Assembly: GCA_012845835.1 (NCBI GenBank)
Contig: JABAKD010000011.1
Location: forward strand, 746,501 to 810,500
Reading direction: 5' to 3'
From: Undaria pinnatifida
Lineage: Eukaryota > Sar > Phaeophyceae > Laminariales > Alariaceae
DNA length: 64,000 nt
This document shows positions 54,501-63,732 of this stretch, piece after piece (positions within the stretch are counted from its first letter, which is position 1; each line of letters begins with the position of its first letter). A model generated the notes under the pieces. It worked only from the letters and a program-made list of their open reading frames with translations, was not told where the DNA came from and did no database searches. Made by a program: the position numbers and the translations under genes.

Positions 54501-56584
54501 GTGTGCGGAAGAGGTGTTGCAATGATTGCTCTGAAGGGATCCGAAATATGAAAGAATATGAAAGCGCGCCGTTCTATGAATGCTACGTGATGTTGTGCCC
54601 ATGGTTGAGATTCGATCGGTAATTGAAAGGCCGTAGGTCGTGAAGAGCCTGGGGCAAAGTCGGTCCGCATGGTGTGTATTTTGCGACAGAAATCGTCATG
54701 GGTCGCGTCATGAAACGGTGACGGCCGAGCTGAGAAGCCGCGGTACGATGTACCGCAAGGAGTTGGCGTCAATAAACGGTACGAGGCTGAGTTGACCAAT
54801 CAGCGTCGCGGCGCGGATCGGGGTAAAAAAATCTAGGTGTATTCTGCTGTACCGCACGGTGGCGCTGAATGGTGGCGGTATACCATTTTTTGTCGTCTGC
54901 CCTTATTTTTTTCTTGTTTTTCCCCTGTTTTTTCACCAACACTTTTGGAAACCAAACCCGGGGTTTTAAAAGAGTTTTAAGTTCCAATCGGGCACCCCTG
55001 CGTAGAGGATTATTTCTTTCTCTTTCCCCCCCTTTTTTTCACGAACCCTTTCGGGAACAAAACCCGTAGTTTCGTGTCGTCGCTTGTTTTCCCTCCCCAA
55101 GTCTCAAAAGGGGTTGTATAGTATGCTATCGTGGTGACACGTTATCGACCAATTGGGACGAGATGTGCCGGGGGGGTTGTAGGACGAATTTTGTTTTGCC
55201 TTCTTGGTCGTGAAAACCCAAATCCCGTGTTTTGTGTCGGACGCAGTCGATGGTAGAGGTGGGTCTTATGCGTTTTTTTTGTGGGGCTCCTCGCGTGAGG
55301 ATCTCTGTCTGCGCTGACTTTGAGAACAGTGAAAGTGCACGTGATGGATAGTCAATCCCATGTCCTACGTATGTACCGAATGATTTGTAGCATACACACT
55401 GTGTTCCGTAATACTTGTGATTACCTGGTATAATATGTATAATGGGTAGTTTGTCAGTTTAGTTTGGTCCAATGGATGTTATTGTTTCAATCAGAAATAA
55501 CGAAGGAAAAGTGCTGTTAATATTTTCGTACCATCACAGACTGTAGTATTGCCATGATATGGCGCAGGCGAACCGAACCAATTCCACTTTCCTGTTTCAA
55601 GTGTTTTCCTGGTATTATAAATGAGTACGAACTCCCAATAGCTAGTTAGTCAGCAAGGCGGCTCAAGCGACGCTAATTTTAACTTTTAAGTTTTGACCAG
55701 TTCATCCTCTGGGCAAGGGTCCTGGGGATCGCTGTCACTAAGCGTTGCGTTGACAGACGCAGAAACCTTTTTCACCAGTACATGCCTTAAGTTTTATCGC
55801 GCCCATGTATATGGTTCAGCGTTCCCACAACTCGTCGTTACTGTTTCATTTTTTTTTAATCACGCGTACGATTCACCATTCCCTGACTGCTCGTCGATCC
55901 TGCTGCGTTTTTTTAGATTGTTTCGTGTAGCACGTAGGATTCGTTGAGCGTTCTTCCAGTGCTCACCGATCCTGTTGCATTTTTTATGTTGTTTTTTATC
56001 ACGCGTAGGACCTTTAAAAGTATACCACGTATATATTTTCAAGCCTTACTTTTGAAATATTGCTCTCCTTGAATCCTTTGTAACTACGTTAAAATTCGTA
56101 CAAGAATTTCTACAGTTACCATTGAAAATATCATCGATATTTTAAAAAAACTCCCCATTATTTTCTTCAAAAAAAAAATACAAAACTTTTACCTTATACC
56201 AGCCCTGTAATTGATTTCAAAGGAGTCATTCAGCATTCCCACGACTGTAGGTCGATCTTGCTGCCACCGGTTTTATTTTGTATCGCACGTGTTATTATTT
56301 CAGCGTTCCCCCTGCTCGCCGATCTTGTTTCGCTTTGCTACTACACTACTACTGTAGTTTTTATTTTGTTTTTTTTCGCGCGTAGTGTTCGTTTAGTATT
56401 CTCACTGCTCATCGATTCTATTGTCGCATTTAAACTTTTGTTTGCTTGCATTTTCTTTTTCTTTTTTTTTCTCAAGGTGGCCAAGGCAGATTACGAGAAA
56501 GAGCGCCAGGCGCCGAAGGGGATGGTGTGGAAGACGTGGGAAGGCGACAAGCTGCCCCAAAAAGACGATGACGACGATGCCTAA
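42507..56584 (+). CDS. SGT1-type co-chaperone (TPR-CS-SGS), seven exons
   Basis: Exons: 42507-42581, 44452-44612, 48810-49338, 50246-50440, 51872-51961, 52773-52853, 56477-56584, about 412 aa. SGT1 is an HSP90 co-chaperone that links to SCF ubiquitin ligases and kinetochore or signalling clients. Residues ~1-125 are TPR repeats (NRAAAYLKLNKHREALEDAS). Residues ~185-265 are the CS domain (LRIKFQYYQSYEKVTVAVL to LEITLTKK). The SGS domain is at ~315-412 (ALNSLFKQIYG, SGGTVLSTNWDE, WKTWEGDKLPQKDDDDDA). Phases match at all junctions. Intron 3 has a GC donor (AAG|GCAAGT), the usual non-GT class. Introns 2 and 6 are 4.2 and 3.6 kb and full of repeats. A linker at residues 145-166 has a small TVGENAVT duplication. 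Confidence 0.95.
43323..43485. mobile_element. hAT-like MITE, copy 1
   Basis: Starts CAAAGATGTCGGGAGACGG and ends CCGTCTCCTGACAT-ATATG (last bases mutated). Internal 'actaaaacctagt' and 'ggtcaaggggtcaaa' match the copies at 46496 and 47636 in inverted orientation. In SGT1 intron 1. Confidence 0.7.
44125..44400. repeat. Tandem repeat related to the MITE core
   Basis: About four ~60-75-bp units with 'gacaacgcacgttttccct', 'cgtgtttgccaactac' and 'taggttttagtgtga', ending 50 bp before SGT1 exon 2. The 'actaggttttagtg' part is shared with the MITE family. Confidence 0.7.
44452..44612 (+). CDS. SGT1 exon 2 (TPR)
   Basis: Acceptor gttcctcag, donor gtgagt, 161 nt, phase 0 in and 2 out. Encodes AYGEAVSAGGKGEATARSN then RAAAYLKLNKHREALEDAS and PTEVAYYRKG, TPR motifs 1-2. 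Confidence 0.93.
44765..44990 (+). repeat. Family E single-arm copy
   Basis: Matches one arm of the foldback at 24094-24803 ('acgttcacagcatcgg', 'gaacgcgggccgcttgg', 'gtattgctgcgcactgacgg'). In SGT1 intron 2. Confidence 0.6.
46496..46662. mobile_element. hAT-like MITE, copy 2, with 8-bp target duplication
   Basis: 167 bp, starts CAAAGATTTCAGGAAACGG and ends CCGTCTCCTGACATCTTTG. The flanks are GCTAGGAG on both sides (46488-46495, 46663-46670). The CA...TG ends with an 8-bp duplication fit the hAT superfamily. In SGT1 intron 2. Confidence 0.8.
46690..46997 (+). mobile_element. tRNA-derived SINE, family A, copy 3
   Basis: B-box ggttcaaatcc at 46734-46744, body 'gttggcttgaggaaagggcg', and tail 'ccacggcttttccagaaggt'. 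The tail abuts the TIR element at 46999, which appears to have landed at its end. Confidence 0.6.
46999..47586. mobile_element. TIR element, family F relative, with internal tandem blocks
   Basis: The ends are taccgtaatcatgcgaagg at 46999 and its complement ending 47586. Inside are repeated 'cacccatcggaaggttgg' and 'ggggtgcgat' blocks, some inverted. End design (accgta followed by C/G-rich blocks) resembles 1116-2825 and 59484-60477. In SGT1 intron 2. Confidence 0.65.
47636..47797. mobile_element. hAT-like MITE, copy 3
   Basis: 162 bp, starts CAAAGATGCCACGAGACGG and ends CCGTCTCCTGACATCTTTG. Same orientation as copy 2. No target duplication was seen. Confidence 0.75.
47935..48045 (+). mobile_element. 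SINE family A 3' fragment
   Basis: Carries 'gattgctgaaccctatgcgcg' and 'gaccacggcttgtccagaag', equal to the right half of the copy at 2385-2640. In SGT1 intron 2. Confidence 0.55.
48570..48645 (+). repeat. Duplicate of SGT1 exon 3 acceptor region
   Basis: C-rich tract, 'ccgcct', acceptor ctag and then 33 bases that match the first 33 bases of exon 3 at 25 positions. It lies 202 bp upstream of the real acceptor. Confidence 0.6.
48810..49338 (+). CDS. SGT1 exon 3 (TPR end and CS domain)
   Basis: Acceptor cttctctag, 529 nt, phase 2 in and 0 out. Encodes ASFALEEFETSLEAF, a linker, then the CS domain to RFMASK. The donor is GC (AAG|GCAAGT), with strong agreement to U1 at other positions, as is usual for GC donors. 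Confidence 0.93.
49360..49600. repeat. Repeat with 'gggctctaaa' motif, two copies
   Basis: 49362-49440 and 49500-49582 share 'aaattacttggaattagta' and 'gggggctctaaa' type sequence. An inverted relative is at about 53735-53830. In SGT1 introns 3 and 6. Confidence 0.5.
50246..50440 (+). CDS. SGT1 exon 4 (CS end and linker)
   Basis: Acceptor tttctccag, donor gtaagc, 65 codons, phase 0. Encodes LEITLTKKSPADWPELED, then an Ala/Pro-rich linker (PAQPAARAQAPAANASKP) and SSKKNWDVV start of SGS. Its 3' end and donor are copied twice downstream. Confidence 0.92.
50490..50575 (+). repeat. Micro-ORF repeat, family H, copy 4
   Basis: ATG at 50513 opens MDFDEMFDLTVGVHFYF, a diverged form of the family peptide; the frame runs on about 25 further codons. 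In SGT1 intron 4. Confidence 0.5.
50620..51015 (+). repeat. Two downstream duplicates of the SGT1 exon 4 end
   Basis: Copy 1 (about 50650-50735) and copy 2 (about 50925-51017) repeat 'acgcctccaaacccgtagca' and 'gaactgggatgtg' with the donor GT. Both have indels relative to the exon, so the reading frame at the donor differs. Intron bases after the donor are partly copied too ('gtaagccaatagga' near 50630). Confidence 0.85.
51872..51961 (+). CDS. SGT1 exon 5 (SGS)
   Basis: Acceptor gtgactgcag, donor gtgagt, 30 codons, phase 0. Encodes VEKEVQKELDDEKPQGEDAL then NSLFKQIYGS, the core SGS helix. Confidence 0.94.
51981..52227. mobile_element. Small relative of the satellite-filled TIR element
   Basis: Starts cacacgtacaacagatcatg and ends gatctgacctatacaatgtgtg, with internal 'tagatcatacagatc' units like those at 39147-41033. 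In SGT1 intron 5. Confidence 0.6.
52450..52690 (+). repeat. Micro-ORF repeat, family H, tandem pair
   Basis: First copy about 52450-52565, second about 52566-52690. The second has the ATG (52642) opening MSFDKIFDLTAGVYFLP and a stop; the first is cut after MSFDKIL. Upstream sequence 'cgcgatcggagtatcacat' is shared with 18075. Confidence 0.65.
52773..52853 (+). CDS. SGT1 exon 6 (SGS)
   Basis: Acceptor aatgcgacag, donor gtgaat, 27 codons, phase 0. Encodes GDEDTRRAMVKSMQT then SGGTVLSTNWDE, the most conserved SGS motif. Confidence 0.94.
52915..53080. repeat. GGGTCGGG-type repeat block
   Basis: Runs of 'cgggtc' and 'gacccg' in both orientations, like those flanking the satellite element (39080-39145 and 41050-41170). 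Confidence 0.55.
53273..54902. mobile_element. Foldback element with ~350-bp arms
   Basis: Left arm 53273-53635 and right arm about 54550-54902 are inverted copies; both encode MVNSASYR-LTPTP-GTSYRG outwards-in. The 0.9-kb middle includes most of an open minus-strand frame (54799-54152, 215 aa) that matches no family I recognise. In SGT1 intron 6. Confidence 0.7.
54903..56476. other. SGT1 intron 6 right part
   Basis: AT- and T-rich sequence with loosely repeated blocks (about 55850-56440) built on 'cgatcctgttgcattttt' and 'cgcgtaggattcgtt', perhaps four diverged copies. No exon supported until the T-rich acceptor tract at 56455. Confidence 0.4.
56477..56584 (+). CDS. SGT1 exon 7 (C-terminal)
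   Basis: Acceptor ttctcaag, 36 codons with stop. Encodes VAKADYEKERQAPKGMVW then KTWEGDKLPQKDDDDDA, ending in an acidic run. Confidence 0.92.
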   Translation: MAKADYEKERQAPKGMVWKTWEGDKLPQKDDDDDA

Positions 56585-56639
56585 AAGAAAAACCAAGATT
56601 AGAGCTACAGCACACCCGCCGGGTTGAACCTTCTACAGT

Positions 56640-56810
56640 AGTTCTCCCGCTACAGTGCTGCTATGTGCCGGCTTGAAACACCGGCACTATGATGGAAACC
56701 GGCACTATTCCGCATACGTCCACTACTAGCTGCTCCCATCGGTGCCAAGCGATCCCACAGGCACTATAGCGGGCTACCGGCGCTATAGAGGGACCTGTAC
56801 TGTACACTCC
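56640..56810. repeat. Inverted relative of the 26752-27260 element
   Basis: Shares 'aagcgatcccacaggcacta', 'ctatagcgggc' and 'ctatagagggacc' with the left arm at 26757, in reverse. It starts about 55 bp after the SGT1 stop codon, so it probably forms part of the 3' untranslated region. Confidence 0.6.
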
Positions 56811-58320
56811 CTCTGGATGTAAACGTAAATTCTGCTTTTATATTAGTATGAAATCCAAACAGCAGTCCATATGTTCACGTCCGAAGTGGTGCAGTACATA
56901 ACACCTTTTACTGCTGTAGTAACGACTAAGGGTGGATTTATTTTTTTCTGGAAGCTGGTACTGGCTGGGTTTCTGATTTTGATAAAAAATTGTGCCGTTA
57001 TGCACTACTTTCCGGATCAGGACGCCCGATTTGTTCATTTTGCGGTAAAAAATGAGCCTGGCTTTCTTTGTGCTCGTTTCTTCTTAGAAAGCGTCCTGTA
57101 CTGCTGTATTATCGGGATTTCTTATTATTGGCTGGAGGCTGATGCTGGCTCGATTTGTTATTTGGCTGGAAGCGAATCCCGGCTGAGTTTCTTGCTTGAA
57201 CCAGGAAAGCTGGCCTAGGCCGGATTTCTTGTTTTTGACATATTGTGCGTTTTGCACTAACTTCAGGATAAGAACTCCCGAAATATTTCCCTGTGACCCT
57301 CAGCCTGGCTTCTCTTTGTGCTCGTTTTCCTTATTTTAGTACTTTTTGGTACGAAGTATGTGCCCTGTACTGCTGCATTCTGCTGCCCAGAGCCTTCTGC
57401 TGCGATGTGCACGGCTGTATTATTTTAGCTGGGTTTGCGGAGGGTTTCATGGTAGGATGCAAGGCGTATTGAGGCAGGGACTGCTTTCGCGCGCGGCTCG
57501 TACTTTGACGTATGTCATCAAGGCGTATTGGCATTGGCACGGTTTGCAGTCACGAGCAGTTTGACCAAGCACGAACAGCCACCAACCCAAACGTTGTATA
57601 GTACTAATAATCGCTACACAGACGAGGAGCAGTGATATGCTAAACCATGTGCGCGATACGTACGAAGCAAATACCGGGGGGGGGGGGAGGGAAGACGCCT
57701 GCATCCACGGGTGTTGTTGTCCAGAAGGTCGCTGAAGGCAAAACATCTCACCATACGAGAGTAATGCTGGAAAATAAAAATGTGGTGGGTGGATTTTTTT
57801 TTTTTGGTATATAGATGTAGAATTTATGTTTTCGCTGCTGGAGGGTACAAGAAACCGAACTGCTACAGCACGTATCTGTGTGGTCTTCGGCCCTTCCAGC
57901 TCATGATGTGGGTTGCAAATATCGCACACGCTGGACAGATCAGTTCTCTGTTCATAGATCCGTGGTCTGTTGTGACCTGCTTGGCGTATAGATCATGTTG
58001 CCGCATGATCTGCACGATGTACTAATAGCACATGTTTTCTGGGTTGGATCTGTGCTGCACTCATCCCGCATTGCACATCATAGCGACAGATACGAAGGAT
58101 GGGATCTAGATTATTTACGTGGACTTCATCGTCATCTTTCGTTAGTGAGAATGTTGGGAACCTGCACTTGGTGAATTTGATCGTTGTCTGTACAATAACC
58201 GTCCTCCGGCGTAAGGGCGCCGCCAGCTGTGGGCTAGAGCGCGTTCTTTTAGTCGCGAATGTTGGGCTGTTTCACCTTAGCTGCCGCTGCCATCATACCA
58301 TGCTAATACGTACAAGGTAG
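56811..58320. other. Intergenic region after SGT1
   Basis: Related blocks with 'gtgcagtacataacacc' / 'cttgtttttgacatattg' near 56870-57330 suggest decayed repeats. A SINE family A tail fragment is at 57640-57735. No gene supported. Confidence 0.35.
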
Positions 58321-58324
58321 AGCC

Positions 58325-58495
58325 TTGCGCGTTCCTTTGCCTCCCAGCCACGCAGGAACTGGGCCCTCTCCTCGGCGACTTTTGACCCCGCCGCTCTCCT
58401 GGCGCGATGGGGGAGTCGGCCTACTTGAGGGCCGCTTGCGCGGTGGCCAGCGCCTCCATCTTGGCTCGTGCCTTGGGCTAGCGCGCAGCTAGAGT
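58325..58495 (-). pseudogene. Coding-like fragment, unidentified
   Basis: Minus-strand GC-rich segment reading RAKMEALATAQAALK (ending at a TAG) and, in another frame, VAEERAQFLRGWEAKERARL. Composition and codon pattern look coding, but no family was recognised and the frame breaks. Could be an old gene or retroelement remnant. Confidence 0.3.
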
Positions 58496-58599
58496 TACGA
58501 ATATGCTGTCATACCAGAATCGCAGCTGACTGAGGTGTGGTCTTCTCTGTGTACCTGCGGTATAGGTGCAGCAACCATTGTTTTTCCCCTCTGAGGGTG

Positions 58600-59410
58600 G
58601 TTGCTTGAAACTCGTGCCACGATAGAAGAGGCGGTGGCACTTTTCCGTCCGAAATGTTTTGTGAATGACGGAGCGTTCCTTAACCCAAATTGTGGAAAGT
58701 ACGTCCTTTTTTTTGCATGATTCTATCGTTGTACACCTAGGCCATGAGGGATTTTTTCATCCGGTATGATATCAGCTTTATTTTTACTCCAAATCAGTTT
58801 TTGGGAGGGACATGTCTTGACCTCCCAAATTGAGGAACCTCAGAAAAGAAATGTGGTGCACGTCTGTTGTCGTAGCACGCGTCTTGAGCTCTACACCCTA
58901 GACCTCACGTAAAATCTGACATTGATTGAAGCCAAAGTGCAACCCGACAGAGACGCTTGCTACGATAGAGGTGCACCACTTTTTTTCTAATACTACCCCT
59001 CAATTTGGAAGCTTAAGACCTCTCCCTAAAACGGGTTTGGAGAAAGATCGAAACTGCAACTACCGGATGAAAAATCCCATGGTCAAGGCACACAGCAAAG
59101 AATCATGCAGAAAAAATTATCTACTTCCGACGATTTAGGGTTAAGGAGCCCCGTCATTCAGAAAACATTTCAGACAAAAAATGCTACCTCTACCACAGTA
59201 CGCGTCGAACCCAAAGACTGAGTGCAACCCGACTGATCAACAAAATCCCATGGCCTAGGTATCCAAAGAAATAACAGTAATAGTGATACAATATTAGTGC
59301 CAAAATAAAAAGACGCGCCGACGATTTCGGGCAAAGGAGCCCCTTCGTTCAGAAAACGATATCTAGCCAAAAGGCGCCACCTAAGCTATCGTAGCACTTG
59401 TCGCCCATTC
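58600..59410. repeat. Family D foldback plus third copy
   Basis: 58600-58880 is an inverted copy and 58950-59215 a direct copy of the repeat also at 7438, so together they form an inverted pair. A partial third copy is at 59225-59410. Shared landmarks: 'gagccccgtcattcagaaaa' and 'cctctaccacagtacgcg'. Confidence 0.55.
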
Positions 59411-59483
59411 TTAACAAACACACTAAAAAATCAGAAATAATATCGCGACAAAAAAAACTGACTTTTTTCGCGAATCATGGCCT

Positions 59484-60477
59484 TATTACCGTATAACACG
59501 GATAATACCACCCCCCGCCCGCGTTGAATAACACCCCCCCCCCTATAAAAGCACACACCGGGGTATATCTTTTTGATTCGACCGTCACTTTATCACCCGG
59601 GGCACGTTGAATATCACACCCCCTTCGGACGTATGCCTGAAACGTATCACACCAGGTTAGGTCGAAGACGAGCAAAACGAATAGTAAGTCAGACTTAGAA
59701 ATCGAGCGCAGCGAGGAAAAAGCCCGCCACAGGCGAAAAAAGTACCTGGTATGGAGTAAGACGTGGGAGTTCCATTCGTCTTCATCCCCGACTTTCTGCA
59801 AGATGACGGAACTTACAAACTAGCGCCCACCGCTACGGTGTAACGGTGACGGTATGATTTGTGCTGGGTGTGGGCGGGCTACAAAAGAATGTTTTATATC
59901 AAGATGTCAGCAGTCAGTTTGTCCGTGGGACAAGGCCTCTGAAAATCAATCCTCGGGAGTTTCATCATCGAAAGTGGCACCGGTAACCGTTCTCCACAGT
60001 ATCACCGAAAGATATTTATTTTGCTGCCATCCCCGGGTATAAAGCGTGGGCCTTACTATCACCGGTATTGCGTGGGCATGGAGACACAAAATGGTTTCAG
60101 ACCAACGCCTCTCATGCGTTAGCAAACCCCTTGTTAACACGCCCCCTTGTTCGCACATCCCCTGTAACACCCCCCCTTATTACCACACCCCCTGCAATCT
60201 GGCCGGGGTCTGGTCACACTCCTTTGGTAATCGAAGATACCGCTACCACACCTCCTCGCTATCAACCCCCCTGCCATGAAGCCGAGTCTGTTCATACTCG
60301 ATAGCAACCTACGTCCTGTTAGCACACACCCCAGCTGCGAGACTCCTGTACATGGTGCTTATCACGGAGGGTACGCTAGATACCACCCCCCCTAATACAA
60401 GGACCCCCGGTGATAATATTTTCAAAGGTTAAAAAATTATCGCCGGGGTGCGCTTTCGTCCGTGTTATATGGTATTC
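59484..60477. mobile_element. TIR element, family F, copy 2
   Basis: Left end attaccgtataacacgga at about 59486, right end tccgtgttatatggtatt at 60457-60474. C/G-rich blocks with 'ataccacccccc' lie inside both ends. No transposase recognised. Confidence 0.6.
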
Positions 60478-61009
60478 GTTTTTCCTCTGAGTTTGTACAA
60501 GATCTTAAAGCTATAATATAATATAGTTTTGAGAAGCTCCATGGATTCCTCAGATAAAAACGTAAGTTTTTTTCAAAGGCGACTTTTCATAATTTCAAAA
60601 TGTCAGGAATCGTGATATTTTACATTCCGCTATAATATCATATATGATACCTCCGTTGAAAAGGTGCAGATGGCCAACCTGAGCTGCTGCTGTGATGCAC
60701 CGCTATCATATGCGTAAAGACCCGCTATCTCTGAGGCACCCGAGAGTTGAATGTCGGAACGCTAGCGTGTTGAAAACGCAACGAAATTGGCTGCACCAAA
60801 CAAAATGTATAGGTATTAGTGTCAGCCGGAAGCCCGTATGTGGGGGGTGGTTTAAGATCCCCCACGGCCTTAACAACCCATGTCCTTCAAAAAACGTTTT
60901 ACGGTCGTTCCAAACGAACCCAAAAAAGTCACGAATCCTGACAAAATGTCACGATAGGAAATTTCGAAATTGTGAAATATGTCACGATAGGAAATTTTGA
61001 AAAAATTGA
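60478..61009. other. Intergenic, nothing recognised
   Basis: Contains two close 'gtcacgataggaaattt' repeats at about 60948-60996. No gene supported. Confidence 0.35.
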
Positions 61010-61314
61010 ACGTTGTGGGAATGCAGTCCCGTACGTGGCAGGTTGATCTCTTTGTTATAAGATGGATGTTTCGGAGACACACCGAGGTGGGTTTGTGCGT
61101 ACCCGCAGGCTCGAGGGTCAGCGATGGGGGAACACCTCAGAGTGACCTCGAGGAGCCAGGATGGCCTTGAAGGATTATATAGTGATAACGAGGCGGTACA
61201 ATCTAGGGGATAGGGCCTGGTATCCACATCACCCACCTTCAATACGGGGGGTGGTTTTTTCAGACGTGCAAACATGCGCGTCTTACAAAAGGTATCGACT
61301 TGGGATAACAACGT
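61010..61314. mobile_element. Solo LTR with 4-bp target duplication
   Basis: 61014-61310 (297 bp) starts TGTGGGAATG and ends GGGATAACA; in the opposite sense it reads TGTTATCCC...CCCACA. ACGT is found on both sides (61010-61013, 61311-61314). The inside matches the LTR blocks at 10240, 11480, 16244 and 19184, and it is the most complete copy. Confidence 0.75.
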
Positions 61315-62740
61315 TCTTCAAAAAAAAAAAAACACGTTTATTTTGTCGGAAATACTGATAACTACTTTTTTTATGGAAAACGTTAAAACTACTCAAAGTC
61401 CGGATTCCTGACAAAAGTTACGATCCGCGAAAAGGTCACGTTTTTTTTCTGTCACGATTTATGACATTTTTCCGTTGGGTAGGAACGGCCCTTAGCCCGA
61501 AAGTGTTACCGATATCGTAATACGCGCCCAGAGAGTTGACATCGTCGTTGCGACCATGGCGAGCAGCTGCCGCGGTCCTCAAGTGACCGAGGTAAAGCCC
61601 CAAACGGGTCCTATTGATAGATCTCTGTAGAGGTTATGCTGTAGGAACATTAGCGTAAAGTGAGGGGAGTGTTGAGTCCGCCACCCTCGGGGTCGCGCGG
61701 TAGGCTTCGCATAGCAGATTCCGAACTGGAGCAGTACTATCCATTACCTCACAAAACAACACAGCAGCAGTTTTTTTGTTTCATATGAGGTGCCACATAA
61801 GGCACGCGGTAGACACGCTATCGACAGCGCTCATCACATTATAGCTAGAGCTTGCAACGGCCCCACGTGGTAGCAAATCCGTCAGATACCGGGAGATTTT
61901 ATACTCAGAATCCAAACCCAGCGACGCTGCAAGTGGGCGGAGCACCCCCTGCATCACACCATGGCCACTTTGCATCACATGAGGCAAGTGGTACACACGA
62001 CGCGAAATCATCACGTTCAATATAGTAACATGGCGTTTTCACAACCATTTTTGACTGGTAGGACTGAAATTTGGCAGCTGTGTTATCTGAGCATGCTGTG
62101 CATTTGTAGACGTGAGACATTTTTGAACTCAAGTTTTTTTTGCCGAGCAAAGTCCACGCCGGTTCAATCCCGTCCCGCAGGGAGATGTATCGATAGTAAG
62201 TCGATACCTAAAGCCAGCAAGTGCCACTATTAGGTAGCAAACATGTCAGGAGAAGGCAACTTTTGGCATCGTCGGTGACCCATTTCGAGTCTTCCACACT
62301 AAAGCTATAATACCTGGTATCAAGTCTAGACCGCCGTCCGTCACAGACCTAGAACACAACCATGAGGTAGAATGTTAAGCCACCCGGCACAGACCTAAAC
62401 TGCTACCAGACATCTCCTACCACGTGTGCTTGGTAGTGCGCGATGAAATCCTTCCAGGCTATATTTAGTAGATAATTCGTGTACCTCGTTTACTCTGGAG
62501 GTACTACGTGTACCTACCCGAGTACGGTCCAGACAATCAGATTTGGTACTCCGGGTATCTACCCGAGTATCGACCAAAAACAACCCGGTTTCGTACCGGT
62601 TTACCTCAGAGTATAAACTGAGTACCCTATTACACAAAGCCTTGAACCCCTTCCATCAGTCAATGCACTGCTCCTCGACCACAACGGCGCCTCTGCAGGC
62701 GGTACTACTGAAAAAAAAATTAAGACGTAACATTTATGTA
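61315..62740. other. Intergenic between SGT1 and PSMB2 3' ends
   Basis: No gene supported. A short ATG frame in a good context (61557, MASSCRGPQVTE then gtaaag) has no partner exon that I could find. Confidence 0.35.
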
Positions 62741-62851
62741 TTATCCCTGCACGGGAACAGCCGCCTCCTTCATCTCTTCGCTTGCTCCTGCTGCGCCCAT
62801 GTCCGGCTTCGGTGGTCCTCGGATAACCTTGATACCATCAGCCGTAACCAC
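62741..62851 (-). CDS. PSMB2-type terminal exon
   Basis: Acceptor gtgcaccag, 37 codons including stop, phase 0. Encodes VVTADGIKVIRGPPKPDMG and a short Ala/Glu-rich tail. On the opposite strand a 251-codon open frame (62543-63298) runs over it and is taken as spurious. Confidence 0.75.
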   Translation of the reverse strand: MVTADGIKVIRGPPKPDMGAAGASEEMKEAAVPVQG

Positions 62852-63586
62852 CTGGTGCACGATGAGGGAGGTGCGAGGTGGCGCTTACGACAGCGTCTAA
62901 ACGTATTGCGGCGTACTACCTGGTACATCACAGGACAGCAAGGCAGTATGAAATTTACCACGAAAACGATCGGCAATCTACCTCCTCAACACGAAAACAG
63001 TCTAAGTCATACCATGGTAATGGTTTTGTACTTGCTTCTTAACGAGTGTTTCGATTTATCTACTCAAGAGGTAGACGGCTTACATAAACGATTTGATTGT
63101 GTTTTCAACAAGTTATCACAGCTCGGCCATCACTGCAATCGCATCAGCCGACGTGGGTGTTATGCCATTGTTCTCACAAGAGTGGTAACGCGCTGCTGCA
63201 GGCATGGTGACCGTCGTTGGTGGCAGCTTGCGATGCCATTACCACGGAAACTAAAGGGCGCGCGAGCTAGCGCAAGGTTGCGAATGCCATCGAATTAAAG
63301 CGACACACAATATATATGAAAATACGCAGTTGTGTGGTGAGTCAAGCTTTCCTTTAACCCATCCGCTGGAGGATTTATCAAAAAAGAAGAAAAAATATGC
63401 TTTCTACGCTTCCTTGCTGACCTTGATGACGAAGTTCTTCTGTGCGATGAGGAAGCGTGTGTGCAGCTCGTTGATGCACTTGTCGATGATCGACAAGGCC
63501 TCGTCGACCGTGAGCCCCTTGATGTATTCTCGGTCCATCACGGAGAGGGTGAACGCCGCGCCGTACCCGTGCGCACCGTACGGCAC
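62741..63586 (-). CDS. Proteasome beta-4 subunit (PSMB2 type), 3' end
   Basis: The last two coding exons, 63586-63422 and 62851-62741 on the minus strand; the 5' part lies beyond the right edge. The product is the non-catalytic beta-4 subunit of the 20S proteasome core. The penultimate exon encodes VPYGAHGYGAAFTLSVMDRE then SIIDKCINELHTRFLIAQKN, matching the PSMB2 C-terminal half (PF-A-A-H-G-Y-G-A type motif and the helix with E-L-x-x-R-F). Joining at NFVIK|VVTADGIKVIRG gives the family's final strand. If the donor gtcagc is not used, the frame ends five codons later at 63404; the good continuation at 62851 makes splicing more likely. Confidence 0.88.
63422..63586 (-). CDS. PSMB2-type penultimate exon
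   Basis: Acceptor gatggccag, donor gtcagc, 55 codons, phase 0. Strong family match. A decayed copy of its first ~60 bases lies upstream in the preceding intron (63733-63800). Confidence 0.92.
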
Positions 63587-63732
63587 CTGGCCATCAACAA
63601 AAAAAAAACATAACCAAGCAAAATCAATGCAAAACAAAAAACGATAAAACAAAAAAAAACAAGCAAAAAGCCAACAAAAGATCAAGCAAAATCACGTAAA
63701 TGCCAAAATGTAGATGTACCAGGTACCTGGTA

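Noticed and set aside
61557-61592. First exon of another gene (MASSCRGPQVTE then gtaaag)
   Set aside because: Good start context and donor, but no downstream partner exon could be found on the plus strand before the PSMB2 gene.
62543-63298. 251-codon plus-strand open frame
   Set aside because: Overlaps antisense to the PSMB2-type terminal exon and its intron, and shows no family similarity or plausible protein composition.
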